From Streptomyces venezuelae (GTDB lineage: Bacteria > Actinomycetota > Actinomycetes > Streptomycetales > Streptomycetaceae), in assembly GCF_008642315.1 (NCBI RefSeq), contig NZ_CP029192.1, forward strand, positions 6,200,001 to 6,264,000: a DNA stretch of 64,000 nucleotides. The letters are read 5' to 3'. This document shows, one piece after another, positions 1 to 11,559 of this stretch; the stretch's first letter is position 1, and every line of letters starts with the position of its first letter. Made by a program: the position numbers and the translations under genes. The notes below the pieces were generated by a model. The model was not told where the DNA came from and did no database searches. It saw only the letters and a list, made by a program, of their open reading frames with translations.

Positions 1-750
1 TCCGCGGGCGTGGTCCTGATGGTGCTCATGGCCATCGCGTTCATGGGCGGACTGTTCTTCGTCACCTTCTACCTGCAGAACGTGCACGGCATGAGCCCCG
101 TCGACAGCGGTCTGCACCTGCTGCCGCTCACCGGCGGGATGATCGTCGCCTCGCCGCTCGCGGGCGCCATGATCACCAAGGTGGGCCCGCGCATCCCGCT
201 GGCGGGCGGCATGGTCTGCACCGCCGTCGCCATGTACGGCATGTCCACGCTGGAGGCGGGCACCGGAAGCGGCATCATGTCGATCTGGTTCGCCCTCCTC
301 GGCCTCGGCCTCGCCCCCGTCATGGTCGGCGCCACCGAGGTCATCGTGGGCAACGCGCCGATGGAGCTCTCCGGCGTCGCCGGCGGCCTCCAGCAGGCCG
401 CGATGCAGATCGGCGGCAGCCTCGGCACCGCCGTCCTCGGCGCCGTCATGGCCTCCAAGGTCGACAGCGACCTGCCCGGCAACTGGGCCGACGCGAAGCT
501 CCCGCCGCTCAGCGAGGCCCAGCTCGACAAGGCGGCCGAGGCCGTCCAGGTCGGTGTGGCGCCGGTGCCGCCGAAGGCCCCGCCGTCCCTCGCCGACCAG
601 ATCACCTCGGTCGCGCACGACACCTTCATGTCGGGCATGGGCATGGCCTGCCTGGTCGCCGCCGGCGTCGCCGTGGTCGCGGTGTTCGTCGCGTTCCTGA
701 CCAAGCGCGGCGACAACGCGGAGGCGGGCGCGGGCGTCGGCCACATCTGA
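1..750 (+). CDS. MFS drug exporter (DHA2/EmrB type), C-terminal part
   Basis: The reading frame is open from base 1, so the N-terminal half lies outside the window. About 249 residues remain. They form about six hydrophobic segments, including a glycine-rich stretch near residues 50-60 and a helix around GLGLAPVMVGA, which matches the last helices of 14-TM EmrB/QacA-type proton-coupled exporters. The motif ELSGVAGGLQQAAMQIGG is typical of the second half of this family. A hydrophilic loop of about 50 residues precedes the last helix, and the tail is short and cytoplasmic. The substrate cannot be inferred from this part. A terminator hairpin follows 20 bases after the stop. Confidence 0.85.
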   Translation, partial: SAGVVLMVLMAIAFMGGLFFVTFYLQNVHGMSPVDSGLHLLPLTGGMIVASPLAGAMITKVGPRIPLAGGMVCTAVAMYGMSTLEAGTGSGIMSIWFALLGLGLAPVMVGATEVIVGNAPMELSGVAGGLQQAAMQIGGSLGTAVLGAVMASKVDSDLPGNWADAKLPPLSEAQLDKAAEAVQVGVAPVPPKAPPSLADQITSVAHDTFMSGMGMACLVAAGVAVVAVFVAFLTKRGDNAEAGAGVGHI

Positions 751-770
751 CCCCGACCGCCAGGTCAGGG

Positions 771-801
771 AAAGCCCCTCAGGGACATCCTGGGGGGCTT
801 T
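771..801 (+). terminator. Rho-independent-type hairpin after MFS gene
   Basis: AAAGCCCC at 771-778 pairs with GGGGCTTT at 794-801 around a loop containing a further weak pairing. It lies 20 bases after the MFS stop codon and closes that transcript. Confidence 0.7.
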
Positions 802-863
802 CGTGTATCAGGGTGAGCGGTGTTCGTACCCCTTCCGGCGCCCCGATCGGCGGGTCCACAGTG

Positions 864-948
864 CAGTCAGAAGATCGTCGCAGTCAGAAGATCGTCGCAG
901 TCAGAAGATCGTCGCAGTCAGAAGATCGTCGCGGTCGGAAGACCGTCA
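864..948. repeat. 17-bp tandem repeat upstream of I36 gene
   Basis: Four exact head-to-tail copies of CAGTCAGAAGATCGTCG occupy 864-880, 881-897, 898-914 and 915-931. A fifth, diverged copy follows to about 948. The array ends about 20 bases before the start codon of the secreted inhibitor gene, so it covers the region where its promoter or 5' leader should be. Confidence 0.9.
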
Positions 949-967
949 GCACACGGGGGTTGAGCAC

Positions 968-1342
968 ATGCGTACGACCATGCCCACGACCATCACGGCA
1001 GCCGCACTCGCCGCCGTCATCCTCACACCCGCACACGCGGGAGCCGCCGCCCCGCCGACGCTGCGGCCCTGCGGCCCCGGCGAGCTCTGTCTCTGGCAGA
1101 AGGCGCAGTTCAAGGGCGCACGTCAGGTGTACGAGCTGTCGGACATCGACATCGAGAGCTGCACCGCGCTGCCGGAGGGGGGCAGCGCGGAAGCCCTCGC
1201 CAACCGCACGGGACGGCCCGTCACCGTGTACCAGTCGGCGGAGTGCGGGGAGACGGGCGAGTTCGACACCTACCCGGGCGGTGGCACCTGGGCGCCCGAA
1301 TCGCCGTACCGCATCCGGGCCTTCAAGGTCTGGGAGAGCTGA
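968..1342 (+). CDS. Secreted peptidase inhibitor I36-like protein
   Basis: This is a 124-residue protein with an N-terminal signal peptide (two Met-Thr repeats, then a hydrophobic core ending about residue 26 in an AHA-GAAA-type site). The mature part has LCLWQ followed by a crystallin-like pattern (GARQVYEL), and four cysteines that could form two disulfides. These match the small exported I36 (SMPI-like) proteins of Streptomyces. The longer frame upstream is rejected because it reads through the 17-bp repeats; the ATG at 968 has a G-rich ribosome site just ahead. Inhibition of an extracellular protease is inferred from the family only. Confidence 0.75.
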   Translation: MRTTMPTTITAAALAAVILTPAHAGAAAPPTLRPCGPGELCLWQKAQFKGARQVYELSDIDIESCTALPEGGSAEALANRTGRPVTVYQSAECGETGEFDTYPGGGTWAPESPYRIRAFKVWES

Positions 1343-1483
1343 AGGCGGGTACCCGGACCGTGGCGGGCCCCGGACGCACGACGCGCAAGCTCCCCGGCTC
1401 ACGCGGCCGTACGGGGTCGCGGAACCGGCCGGATCGCGCGACGCACGAGAGGTGTCCTGACGGGCCCGCGGACGCCGTAGCAA

Positions 1484-1524
1484 AGCCGGAGGGCGGCGGG
1501 ATCCGATCCCGCCGCCCTCCGGCT
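1484..1524. terminator. Strong bidirectional terminator hairpin
   Basis: A perfect 19-bp stem with a 3-base loop: 1484-1502 pairs with 1506-1524. It lies between the inhibitor gene and the convergent aceE, 34 bases past the aceE stop, and probably ends both transcripts. Confidence 0.8.
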
Positions 1525-1557
1525 CGTGTCTCCGCCCCACCGGGCGTGCCGTGCTGC

Positions 1558-4290
<2,733 letters not shown>

Positions 4291-4659
4291 GCTGTTCCTT
4301 CGCTGTTGGGGCTTTCGCCTGGGGCATACCTGGCCGTGCACCGCTCCCCATCGTGTACCTCGCGGACGCAAACGTCATGTCTACCGAGAGGTAACCGAGA
4401 CGCCCGGTCGGCCGCCCCTGGGGTAGGCTCGGCCCAAATCGCAACGATACGCCCATCCTGCCTAACCGCTTCGCAGAGCCGTTCGGTCTCGTACGGATGT
4501 GGCGACAGTTGCGGCGACACGGTCGGGAACGTCACCGTTTCGGCGGTCTCGGCGGCCGGGTACTTGCGCGATCCGTCCCGCCCGTGTGGACTACGGCCAA
4601 CGCCCCGCGCACGCGCGTGGCTGACAGGCATTCCCAAAAACATGATCAGGAGGCAATCC
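4291..4659. other. Divergent promoter region aceE / DUF3052
   Basis: This 369-base gap separates two genes transcribed away from each other, so both promoters should lie here. I see no convincing -35/-10 pair and no long inverted repeat. An AGGAGG ribosome site for the rightward gene sits at 4648-4653. Confidence 0.5.
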
Positions 4660-5091
4660 GTGAGCGCGACCGCGGACCACGCGGAGACGAACCTTGCCGT
4701 AAGGCTTGGTTTCCAGCCCGACCAGGTGGTCCAGGAGATCGGCTACGACGACGACGTCGACCAGGAGCTCCGCGAGGCCATCGAGCAGGCTACTGGCACA
4801 GAGCTCGTCGACGAGGACTACGACGACGTGGCTGACGCCGTGGTGCTCTGGTTCCGTGAGGACGACGGGGACCTGACTGATGCGTTGGTGGATGCCATCG
4901 CGTACATGGAGGAAGGCGGCTCGATCCTGCTGCTGACTCCGAAGACCGGTCGTGACGGGTACGTCGAGCCGAGCGAGATCGGTGAGGCGGCCACCACCGC
5001 CGGGCTGTCGGCGACCAAGAGCATCAACGCCGGCAAGGACTGGAGCGGCAGCCGGCTCAACACGCCGAAGGGCGCCGCCAAGAAGCGATAG
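4660..5091 (+). CDS. DUF3052 family protein
   Basis: A 143-residue acidic cytoplasmic protein starting at GTG 4660 behind a perfect AGGAGG six bases upstream. It contains LGFQPDQVVQEIGYDDDVD near the N-terminus and ends GAAKKR, both characteristic of the actinobacterial DUF3052 family. The overall layout (acidic core, then a LLLTPKTGRDGYVEP segment) recalls small PheRS-B5/KOW-like unknown proteins, but no function is established to my knowledge. It is conserved next to aceE and an AhpE peroxiredoxin. The very long frame running through aceE on this strand is an antisense artefact. Confidence 0.85.
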   Translation: MSATADHAETNLAVRLGFQPDQVVQEIGYDDDVDQELREAIEQATGTELVDEDYDDVADAVVLWFREDDGDLTDALVDAIAYMEEGGSILLLTPKTGRDGYVEPSEIGEAATTAGLSATKSINAGKDWSGSRLNTPKGAAKKR

Positions 5092-5113
5092 CGCTCCGCC
5101 GCGACGAGTGCTG

Positions 5114-5155
5114 GTGAGGCTCCTCGCCGACCTGCTGGTCGGTGGGGAGCCTCAC
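5114..5155 (+). terminator. Terminator hairpin after DUF3052 gene
   Basis: GTGAGGCTCC at 5114-5123 pairs with GGAGCCTCAC at 5146-5155. It separates the DUF3052 transcript from the peroxiredoxin gene. Confidence 0.65.
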
Positions 5156-5267
5156 GCATGCGTGTGGCACATGTGGGGTACGGGCCGTGCGGATCGCACG
5201 GACGTAGGGTGGACTCACCCGAACAGCCCCACCAGCCCGAACGGGCCCGTCGAAGGGATGCGTACAC

Positions 5268-5735
5268 ATGGCGCTCGATGGAATCGCGGCCGGCACCAAG
5301 GCCCCGGATTTCGAGCTGAAGGACAACCACGGCCGGACCGTGAAGCTGTCCGACTTCCGCGGCGAGAAGAACGTGGTGCTGCTGTTCTACCCGTTCGCGT
5401 TCACCGGCGTGTGCACCGGCGAGCTCTGCGCGCTCCGTGACGAACTCCCGAAGTTCGTCAACGACGACACCCAGCTGCTCGCGGTCTCCAACGACTCCAT
5501 GCACACGCTGCGCGTCTTCGCCGAGCAGGAGGGTCTGGAGTACCCGCTGGTCTCGGACTTCTGGCCGCACGGCGATGTCTCGCGGGCGTACGGCGTCTTC
5601 GACGAGGAGAAGGGCTGCGCGGTGCGCGGCACCTTCATCATCGACAAGGAGGGCGTGGTCCGCTGGACGGTCGTCAACGACCTGCCCGACGCGCGTGACC
5701 TGAACGAGTACGTCGAGGCGCTCGAAACGCTCTGA
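5268..5735 (+). CDS. ahpE: AhpE-type peroxiredoxin
   Basis: This 155-residue thiol peroxidase reduces hydroperoxides in the cytoplasm. The peroxidatic cysteine is Cys49 in [12 protein letters not shown], and the segment [16 protein letters not shown] plus [14 protein letters not shown] matches mycobacterial AhpE closely. Further cysteines at residue 54 and in EKGCAVRG could act as resolving residues; mycobacterial AhpE is a one-Cys enzyme that uses mycothiol/mycoredoxin, so the extra Cys54 is worth noting. It sits directly upstream of the TerD genes, which suggests an oxidative-stress context. Confidence 0.88.
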   Translation: MALDGIAAGTKAPDFELKDNHGRTVKLSDFRGEKNVVLLFYPFAFTGVCTGELCALRDELPKFVNDDTQLLAVSNDSMHTLRVFAEQEGLEYPLVSDFWPHGDVSRAYGVFDEEKGCAVRGTFIIDKEGVVRWTVVNDLPDARDLNEYVEALETL

Positions 5736-5848
5736 GCGAACCCTGTTTTCGCTCGCGGCCGGGAACCGGTCACTAGGATCCACACGTTGATCCGATGGCA
5801 ACGCAACGCTTGGGGCTCCCCGCCCCTGGACACCAATTGGGAGGACTC

Positions 5849-6424
5849 GTGGGAGTCAGCCTCAGCAAGGGCGGCAACGTATCGCTGAGCAAGGAGGCGC
5901 CGGGCCTGACCGCGGTTCTGGTCGGCCTCGGCTGGGACGTCCGCACCACCACCGGTACGGACTTCGACCTCGACGCAAGCGCGATCCTGACGAACGCGGA
6001 GGGCAAGGTCAGCAGTGACCAGAACTTCGTCTTCTTCAACAACCTGAAGAGCCCCGACGGCTCCGTCGAGCACACCGGCGACAACACCACCGGCGAGGGC
6101 GAGGGCGACGACGAGGCGATCAAGGTCGACCTGGCCGCGGTCCCCGCCGACGTCGAGAAGATCGTCTTCCCGGTCTCGATCTACGACGCCGAGAACCGCC
6201 AGCAGTCGTTCGGCCAGGTGCGCAACGCGTTCATCCGCGTCGTGAACCAGGCGGGCGGCGCCGAGATCGCGCGGTACGACCTCTCCGAGGACGCCTCGAC
6301 GGAGACCGCCATGGTCTTCGGCGAGCTGTACCGCCACGGCGCCGAGTGGAAGTTCCGCGCGGTCGGCCAGGGCTACGCCTCGGGTCTGCGCGGCATCGCG
6401 CAGGACTTCGGCGTCAACGTCTGA
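5849..6424 (+). CDS. TerD family calcium-binding stress protein
   Basis: A 191-residue single-domain TerD protein starting at GTG 5849 behind GGGAGGA. Visible family landmarks are the opening [21 protein letters not shown] at residues 38-44, HTGDN at 75-79 and an acidic GEGEGDDE segment at 82-89; the conserved acidic residues bind two Ca2+ ions in characterised TerD. It lacks a signal peptide and should be cytosolic. In Streptomyces such proteins are linked to stress response and development rather than to tellurite alone. A close paralogue follows at 6553. Confidence 0.93.
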   Translation: MGVSLSKGGNVSLSKEAPGLTAVLVGLGWDVRTTTGTDFDLDASAILTNAEGKVSSDQNFVFFNNLKSPDGSVEHTGDNTTGEGEGDDEAIKVDLAAVPADVEKIVFPVSIYDAENRQQSFGQVRNAFIRVVNQAGGAEIARYDLSEDASTETAMVFGELYRHGAEWKFRAVGQGYASGLRGIAQDFGVNV

Positions 6425-6450
6425 GCCGAGCACACCCCAGCGCTCTCCGT

Positions 6451-6483
6451 CCGGCGCCGCACACTTCCCAGGTGCGGCGCCGG
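6451..6483. terminator. Hairpin between the two terD genes
   Basis: CCGGCGCCGCAC at 6451-6462 pairs with GTGCGGCGCCGG at 6472-6483, a 12-bp perfect stem. It lies 27 bases after the first terD gene, so the second copy may be transcribed separately or the hairpin may attenuate. Confidence 0.6.
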
Positions 6484-6552
6484 ACGTGCTCATCACCCCG
6501 TGCGCGGCCACCGCCGCCCGGGGGATTCCGTCATCACGGGGAGGACTTCACC

Positions 6553-7128
6553 ATGGGCGTCACGCTCGCCAAGGGAGGCAACGTCTCCCTCTCCAAGGCC
6601 GCACCGAACCTCACCCAGATCCTCGTCGGCCTGGGCTGGGACGCGCGCTCCACCACCGGCGCCCCCTTCGACCTCGACGCCAGCGCGCTGCTGTGCAACG
6701 CGGGCCGGGTCCTCGGCGACGAGTGGTTCGTCTTCTACAACAACCTGACGAGCCCCGACGGCTCCGTCGAACACACCGGCGACAACCTCACCGGTGAGGG
6801 CGACGGCGATGACGAGTCGCTCCTGATCGACCTCTCCAAGGTCCCGGAGAACTGCGACAAGATCATCTTTCCGGTCTCGATCCATGACGCGGACAACAGG
6901 GGCCAGACGTTCGGCCAGGTCAGCAACGCGTTCATCCGCGTCGTGAACCAGGCGGACGGCCAGGAACTTGCCCGCTACGACCTCAGTGAGGACGCCTCGT
7001 CGGAGACGGCGATGATCTTCGGTGAGGTGTACCGGTACGGGGGAGAGTGGAAGTTCCGTGCAGTCGGGCAGGGGTACGCGTCGGGTCTGCGCGGCATCGC
7101 TCTAGACTTCGGGGTCAACGTTTCGTAA
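6553..7128 (+). CDS. TerD family calcium-binding stress protein, second copy
   Basis: Also 191 residues and clearly paralogous to the gene at 5849: the same [13 protein letters not shown] opening, [13 protein letters not shown] and acidic GEGDGDDE calcium-site segment, and an almost identical C-terminus ([18 protein letters not shown]). The ATG at 6553 is chosen because the TerD domain begins there. The duplication looks old, since differences are spread across the protein. The two proteins probably act together in the Ter assembly at the inner face of the membrane. Confidence 0.93.
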   Translation: MGVTLAKGGNVSLSKAAPNLTQILVGLGWDARSTTGAPFDLDASALLCNAGRVLGDEWFVFYNNLTSPDGSVEHTGDNLTGEGDGDDESLLIDLSKVPENCDKIIFPVSIHDADNRGQTFGQVSNAFIRVVNQADGQELARYDLSEDASSETAMIFGEVYRYGGEWKFRAVGQGYASGLRGIALDFGVNVS

Positions 7129-7192
7129 AGCAGGGGACCGGCGCGGGGGAGACCGCTACACGGGAGCCCGTACACACACGATTGGGTAGCCA

Positions 7193-8338
7193 GTGCTTCT
7201 GAAAACCTTCGGCTGGTCGTTCGCGGTCACCGCGCTCGGCCTGGTCGCCGCGGTGTTCTACGGGGGGTGGACAGGCTTCGGCGTCGTGGCGATCCTCTCC
7301 GTCCTCGAGATCTCGCTGTCCTTCGACAACGCGGTGGTCAACGCCGGAATCCTGAAGAAGATGAATGCCTTCTGGCAGAAGATCTTCCTCACCGTCGGTG
7401 TGCTGATCGCGGTCTTCGGCATGCGGCTGGTCTTCCCCGTCGTCATCGTGGCCATCAGCGCCAAGATCGGCCCGATCGAGGCCGTCCGCCTCGCGCTCAA
7501 CGACAAGGACCAGTACCAGCAGCTGGTCACCGACGCCCACCCGTCGATCGCCGCCTTCGGTGGCATGTTCCTGCTGATGATCTTCCTCGACTTCATCTTC
7601 GAGGACCGGGACATCAAGTGGCTGGGCTGGCTGGAGCGTCCGCTCGCCAAGCTCGGCAAGGTCGACATGCTGTCGGTCTGCATCGCGCTCGTCGTGCTCC
7701 TGGTCACCGCCATGACCTTCGCCACCCACGCCCACCAGCACGGCGGCGCACATGTGGACAAGGCGCAGACAGTCCTCATCTCGGGCATCGCGGGTCTGAT
7801 CACCTATCTCGTGGTCGGCGGCCTCTCCGGATACTTCGAGAACAAGCTCGAGGAAGAGGAGGAGCGCGAGCACGAGGAGGAGGAAGCGGCCGCGAAGTCG
7901 GGGAAGAAGGTTCCTGCGGTCGTCCTGGCCGGCAAGGCGGCGTTCTTCATGTTCCTCTACCTCGAGGTCCTGGACGCGTCCTTCTCCTTCGACGGTGTCA
8001 TCGGTGCCTTCGCCGTCACCAACGACATCGTGCTGATGGCCCTCGGTCTCGGTATCGGCGCCATGTACGTCCGGTCCCTCACGGTCTACCTGGTCCGCCA
8101 GGGCACCCTCGACGACTACGTGTACCTGGAGCACGGCGCGCACTACGCGATCGGTGCCCTCGCGGTGATCCTCCTGATCACGATCCAGTACGAGATCCAC
8201 GAGGTCATCACCGGCTCCGTCGGCGTCATCCTGATCGCCTGGTCCTTCATCTCGTCGGTGATCAGGAACAAGCGGCTCGCGGCGGCCGAGGGACAAGGGA
8301 ACTCCGGAGACAAGGCGGAGGTCTCCTCGGGCGTCTGA
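7193..8338 (+). CDS. TerC-like DUF475 integral membrane protein
   Basis: This 381-residue polytopic protein starts at GTG 7193. About eight hydrophobic helices are visible. The TerC-type acidic membrane motifs are present: LSFDNAVVNAG near residues 42-51 and FSFDGVIGAF in the second half; in this superfamily the in-membrane Asp/Asn residues are thought to handle a metal ion (Mn2+ or Ca2+). A highly charged loop of alternating Glu runs and Lys lies mid-protein (residues about 221-240). It follows terD by 64 bases and probably provides the membrane anchor for the TerD proteins. Confidence 0.88.
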   Translation: MLLKTFGWSFAVTALGLVAAVFYGGWTGFGVVAILSVLEISLSFDNAVVNAGILKKMNAFWQKIFLTVGVLIAVFGMRLVFPVVIVAISAKIGPIEAVRLALNDKDQYQQLVTDAHPSIAAFGGMFLLMIFLDFIFEDRDIKWLGWLERPLAKLGKVDMLSVCIALVVLLVTAMTFATHAHQHGGAHVDKAQTVLISGIAGLITYLVVGGLSGYFENKLEEEEEREHEEEEAAAKSGKKVPAVVLAGKAAFFMFLYLEVLDASFSFDGVIGAFAVTNDIVLMALGLGIGAMYVRSLTVYLVRQGTLDDYVYLEHGAHYAIGALAVILLITIQYEIHEVITGSVGVILIAWSFISSVIRNKRLAAAEGQGNSGDKAEVSSGV

Positions 8339-8417
8339 GACTGACTGATTCCCTTGCCGAGCTGTCCGATTCCGGTCCCCGGAGTGTGACGACGGCCAGG
8401 GCGAGGAACGCTCTGTG

Positions 8418-8465
8418 CGGGGCGGCCGTCGAGGAGATGTCCTCATGGCCGCCCCGTCGGTTTTC
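8418..8465 (+). terminator. Terminator after DUF475 gene
   Basis: CGGGGCGGCC at 8418-8427 pairs with GGCCGCCCCG at 8447-8456 and is followed by TCGGTTTT, a classic intrinsic terminator 80 bases after the stop. Confidence 0.8.
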
Positions 8466-8507
8466 GTGATGGCATTCGTAGGTGGCACAAGGGCACTTGG
8501 GGGCGGA

Positions 8508-9245
8508 ATGTCCTTCTGGGACGGTCTGTGGCGTGGGCGTTCGACGGACTATGAATCGGGCAGCGCCGCCACCAACTCCATCGAACTGACCAAGCGGCAC
8601 CCGACGGTCTCGCTCTCCAAGCAGGGCGCGGCCACCGGCAACCTGCGGGTCAACCTGTCCTGGCAGATGCGGACGTCCGACCTGATCGGCAAGCCGCGCG
8701 GCGGCGGTCTGCTGCGGCACCCCTTCCAGATGTTCCGGCCCGAGCCGGTCCAGGCGCACACCCAGAGCATGGTCAACGTCGACCTCGACCTGGGCTGTCT
8801 GTACGAGCTGACCGACGGCGACAAGGGCGTGGTGCAGCCGCTGGGCAACTTCTTCGGAAGCCTCAACTCCCCGCCGTACGTGAAGGGCAGCGGCGACGAC
8901 CGGTTCGGCTCCGGCTCGGGCGAGACGCTCTACGTCAACCTCGACCACCGGGAGTCGATCAAGCGGCTGCTGGTGTTCGTGTACATCTACGACCAGACCC
9001 CCGCCTTCGACCGTACGCACGCGAAGGTCACGCTCTACCCGAGCAACGGCCCCCGGATCGAGATCGACCTGGACGAGCGGCAGCCGCAGGCCCGCTCGTG
9101 CGCGGTCGTCTCCATCGAGAACGTCAAGGACGAGCTGATCGTGCGCCGCGAGGTCAAGTTCGTCTACGGCTTCCAGGCCGAGCTCGACCGGCTGTACGGC
9201 TGGGGGCTCCAGTGGGGCCGCGGCTACAAGTCCAAGGTGGGCTGA
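8508..9245 (+). CDS. TerD-domain tellurium resistance protein
   Basis: A 245-residue cytosolic protein of the broader TerD/TerA superfamily. It begins MSFWDGLWRG at ATG 8508; the longer frame runs through the preceding terminator and is not used. The N-terminal part (residues 25-90) has KRHPTVSLSKQG and a beta-rich segment; the core keeps VDLDLGCLYELTDG, the equivalent of the TerD DLDxS site, then HRESIKRLLVFVYIYD. It diverges strongly from the 191-residue TerD copies. It is convergent with the next TerD-domain gene, only 16 bases away. Confidence 0.85.
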   Translation: MSFWDGLWRGRSTDYESGSAATNSIELTKRHPTVSLSKQGAATGNLRVNLSWQMRTSDLIGKPRGGGLLRHPFQMFRPEPVQAHTQSMVNVDLDLGCLYELTDGDKGVVQPLGNFFGSLNSPPYVKGSGDDRFGSGSGETLYVNLDHRESIKRLLVFVYIYDQTPAFDRTHAKVTLYPSNGPRIEIDLDERQPQARSCAVVSIENVKDELIVRREVKFVYGFQAELDRLYGWGLQWGRGYKSKVG

Positions 9246-9261
9246 GCCCGTGCGGGCCCCG

Positions 9262-10113
9262 TCAGCGGGACAGGAACTGCGGCCCCTGCGGAGGCAGGCG
9301 GAAGTTCGGGTCCGGCATCGGGGTCACCGGCTGCGGATAGCCGTACGACGGCTGGGCGACCGGGGCCGGCTGCACGATCGGGGTCGGCTGGGTGGGCGCG
9401 GCCGGCGGATAGCCGTAGGAGGGCTGGGGCGCCGGGTGCCGGGGCGGCTCGGGCGGATAGCCGTACGAGGGCTGCGGCGGCGACTGCGGGGCGGGCTGGT
9501 GCTGCGGCATGGGCTGCTGGGGCGGCAGCGGGAAGGATGCCGAGGGCGCGGGCTCCGGGGCCGCGGAGTCCGAGTCGTCCACGGAGATGCCGAAGTCGGA
9601 GGCGAGACCCTCCAGGCCGTTGGAGTACCCCTCGCCGAGCGCGCGGAACTTCCAGCCCTCGCCGCGACGGTAGAGCTCCCCGCAGATCAGGGCGGTCTCC
9701 TCGCCGGTCTGCGGAGTGATGTCGAAGTGGGCGAGCGGCTCGCCGTCGGCGACGGCGGCGTCGTACAGCAGGATCCGCAGCGCGGGCACGTGCTCGAAGG
9801 CGACGCCCTCCGCCGACGCGGCGAGGAGCACGCGGCTCACGGCCGGGTCCATGCCCGCGAGGTCCGTCTGGATGGTGTCGGTCAGGCCCTCGGCGGTCCG
9901 CTTCTTGCCGAGCCGCCAGACCTTGCCCGCCGGGTGGCGCGGCTGGTTGTAGAAGACGAAGTCCTCGTCCGAGCGCACCCGCCCGTCGCCCCCCAGCAGC
10001 AGCGCCGACGCGTCGACGTCGGGGACGCCCTGGCCGGGGGTCCAGCGCAGCACGGCGCGGACGGCCGAGGCTTCGAGAGGGACGTTCGACCCCTTCAACA
10101 TCGCGTGCGTCAT
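9262..10113 (-). CDS. TerD-domain protein with SYGYP-repeat low-complexity tail
   Basis: A 283-residue protein. Residues about 1-175 are a TerD domain (MLKGSNVPLE opening, PDVDASALLL, and a C-terminal EGWKFRALGEGYSNGLEGLASDFGI block). Residues about 190-283 are Pro/Gln-rich with three PSYGYP modules spaced 16-35 residues apart. Start ATG 10113 sits behind AGGAT; the longer frame adds unsupported residues. Tyr/Pro/Gln-rich tails like this often mediate multivalent self-association, which is only an inference here. The 246 bases upstream, shared with the rightward CitE-like gene, should hold both promoters. Confidence 0.87.
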   Translation of the reverse strand: MTHAMLKGSNVPLEASAVRAVLRWTPGQGVPDVDASALLLGGDGRVRSDEDFVFYNQPRHPAGKVWRLGKKRTAEGLTDTIQTDLAGMDPAVSRVLLAASAEGVAFEHVPALRILLYDAAVADGEPLAHFDITPQTGEETALICGELYRRGEGWKFRALGEGYSNGLEGLASDFGISVDDSDSAAPEPAPSASFPLPPQQPMPQHQPAPQSPPQPSYGYPPEPPRHPAPQPSYGYPPAAPTQPTPIVQPAPVAQPSYGYPQPVTPMPDPNFRLPPQGPQFLSR

Positions 10114-10359
10114 GCGGTCATCCTGCCTTCCCCCACAGGGGTGGGACAACGCGGGGGGCCCAAGGTCCCGGCCGCGTCACCATGCTCCTGACCTGCGGGT
10201 GGTGCGAGCGTGCGACGGTTGTGTGGTGAGCATGTGTGACATGGCCGGGTTACCTGAAGTTCATGCCCGGAGGGAACCCCCGGCACCCGTCTCTACGTAC
10301 TATTACCGGCCACATCAGAACGGTCCACGTCGACGAAACAGGCGATAGCAGGGAATCAC

Positions 10360-11559
10360 ATGCGTCATTTCGGGCATATCGCCCCAGAGGTGCGGCACCG
10401 CCTCTTCCACCGGGAGCCGTGTGCCTTCACCGCGGACTCCCCGCCCCACCTGCTCGCGCCCGCCCTGGGCGCCACGCTCTACAGCCCGGCCACCCGCCCC
10501 CGGCTCGCCGAGGACATCCTGAAACAGGCCGGGCGCGGCGTGACCTCCATGGTGGTCTGCCTGGAGGACTCCATCGACGACGCCGAGGTCGCCGACGCCG
10601 AGGAGAACCTGGTCCGGCAGTTCGCCGACCTGGCGGAGCGGGACGTGGAGCCGCCCCTGCTCTTCGTCCGGGTCCGCGCCGCCGAGCAGATACCCGACAT
10701 GGTGCGCAGGCTCGGCGCGAGCGTCCGCCTGCTGTCCGGATTCGTGCTGCCCAAGTTCACCGAGGAGCGGGGCGTTCCGTTCCTGGAGGCCCTCGTGGCC
10801 GCGGAGGCGGAGCTTCCGGCGAGCCCTGGTGGGCCTCACTCCGGCGGCCCGGCGCGGCGGCTCTTCGCCATGCCCGTCCTGGAGTCGCCCGAGCTGCTGC
10901 ACCTGGAGAGCCGTGCCGAGACGCTCTCCGGGATAGCTCGCACCGTCGACAAGTACCGCGACCGGATCCTCGCGCTGCGCCTCGGCGTCACCGACTTCTG
11001 CTCGGCGTACGGACTGCGCAGGCCGCCGGACATGACCGCGTACGACGTGCAGATCGTCGCCTCCGTCATCGCCGACGTGGTCAACGTGCTCGGCAGGGCC
11101 GACGGCACCGGTTTCACCGTGACCGGACCCGTCTGGGAGTACTTCCGGGTCCAGGAGCGGATGTTCAAGCCGCAGCTGCGCCGCAGCCCCTTCCTGGAGG
11201 GTCGCGCCGACGAACTGCGCCAGGCCCTCATCGAGCACGACATGGACGGCCTGCTCCGCGAGATCGAACTCGACCGGGCCAACGGCCTGCTCGGCAAGAC
11301 CTGCATCCACCCCTCGCACGTACTGCCCGTGCACGCGCTCTCCGTGGTCAGCCACGAGGAGTTCAGCGACGCCGAGGACATCCTGCGCCCGGAGCGGGAC
11401 GGCGGCGGGGTCCTGCGCTCCTCGTACACGAACAAGATGAACGAGGTGAAGCCGCACCGCGCCTGGGCCGAGCGGACGCTGCGCCGCGCCGAGGTCTTCG
11501 GCGTCGCGCGGGAGGACGTCGGATTCGTGGAACTGCTGACGGCGGGTCTTCCCAGCTGA
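10360..11559 (+). CDS. CitE-like HpcH/HpaI aldolase/lyase of the Ter module
   Basis: This 399-residue TIM-barrel protein belongs to the HpcH/HpaI aldolase/citrate lyase beta superfamily. Visible landmarks are VVCLEDSIDD at residues 65-74 (acidic metal-binding strand), LLFVRVRA, and GKTCIHPSHV near residue 310. It is the first gene of a three-gene module and overlaps the next by the bases TGATG. Comparative genomic work on Ter systems predicted that CitE-like, PRTase and HAD genes make a nucleoside-like metabolite; the reaction catalysed by this enzyme is not known. Confidence 0.88.
   Translation: MRHFGHIAPEVRHRLFHREPCAFTADSPPHLLAPALGATLYSPATRPRLAEDILKQAGRGVTSMVVCLEDSIDDAEVADAEENLVRQFADLAERDVEPPLLFVRVRAAEQIPDMVRRLGASVRLLSGFVLPKFTEERGVPFLEALVAAEAELPASPGGPHSGGPARRLFAMPVLESPELLHLESRAETLSGIARTVDKYRDRILALRLGVTDFCSAYGLRRPPDMTAYDVQIVASVIADVVNVLGRADGTGFTVTGPVWEYFRVQERMFKPQLRRSPFLEGRADELRQALIEHDMDGLLREIELDRANGLLGKTCIHPSHVLPVHALSVVSHEEFSDAEDILRPERDGGGVLRSSYTNKMNEVKPHRAWAERTLRRAEVFGVAREDVGFVELLTAGLPS

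Noticed and set aside
803..967. N-terminal extension of the I36 protein
   Set aside because: It translates the 17-bp tandem repeats and would abolish the signal peptide at the N-terminus.
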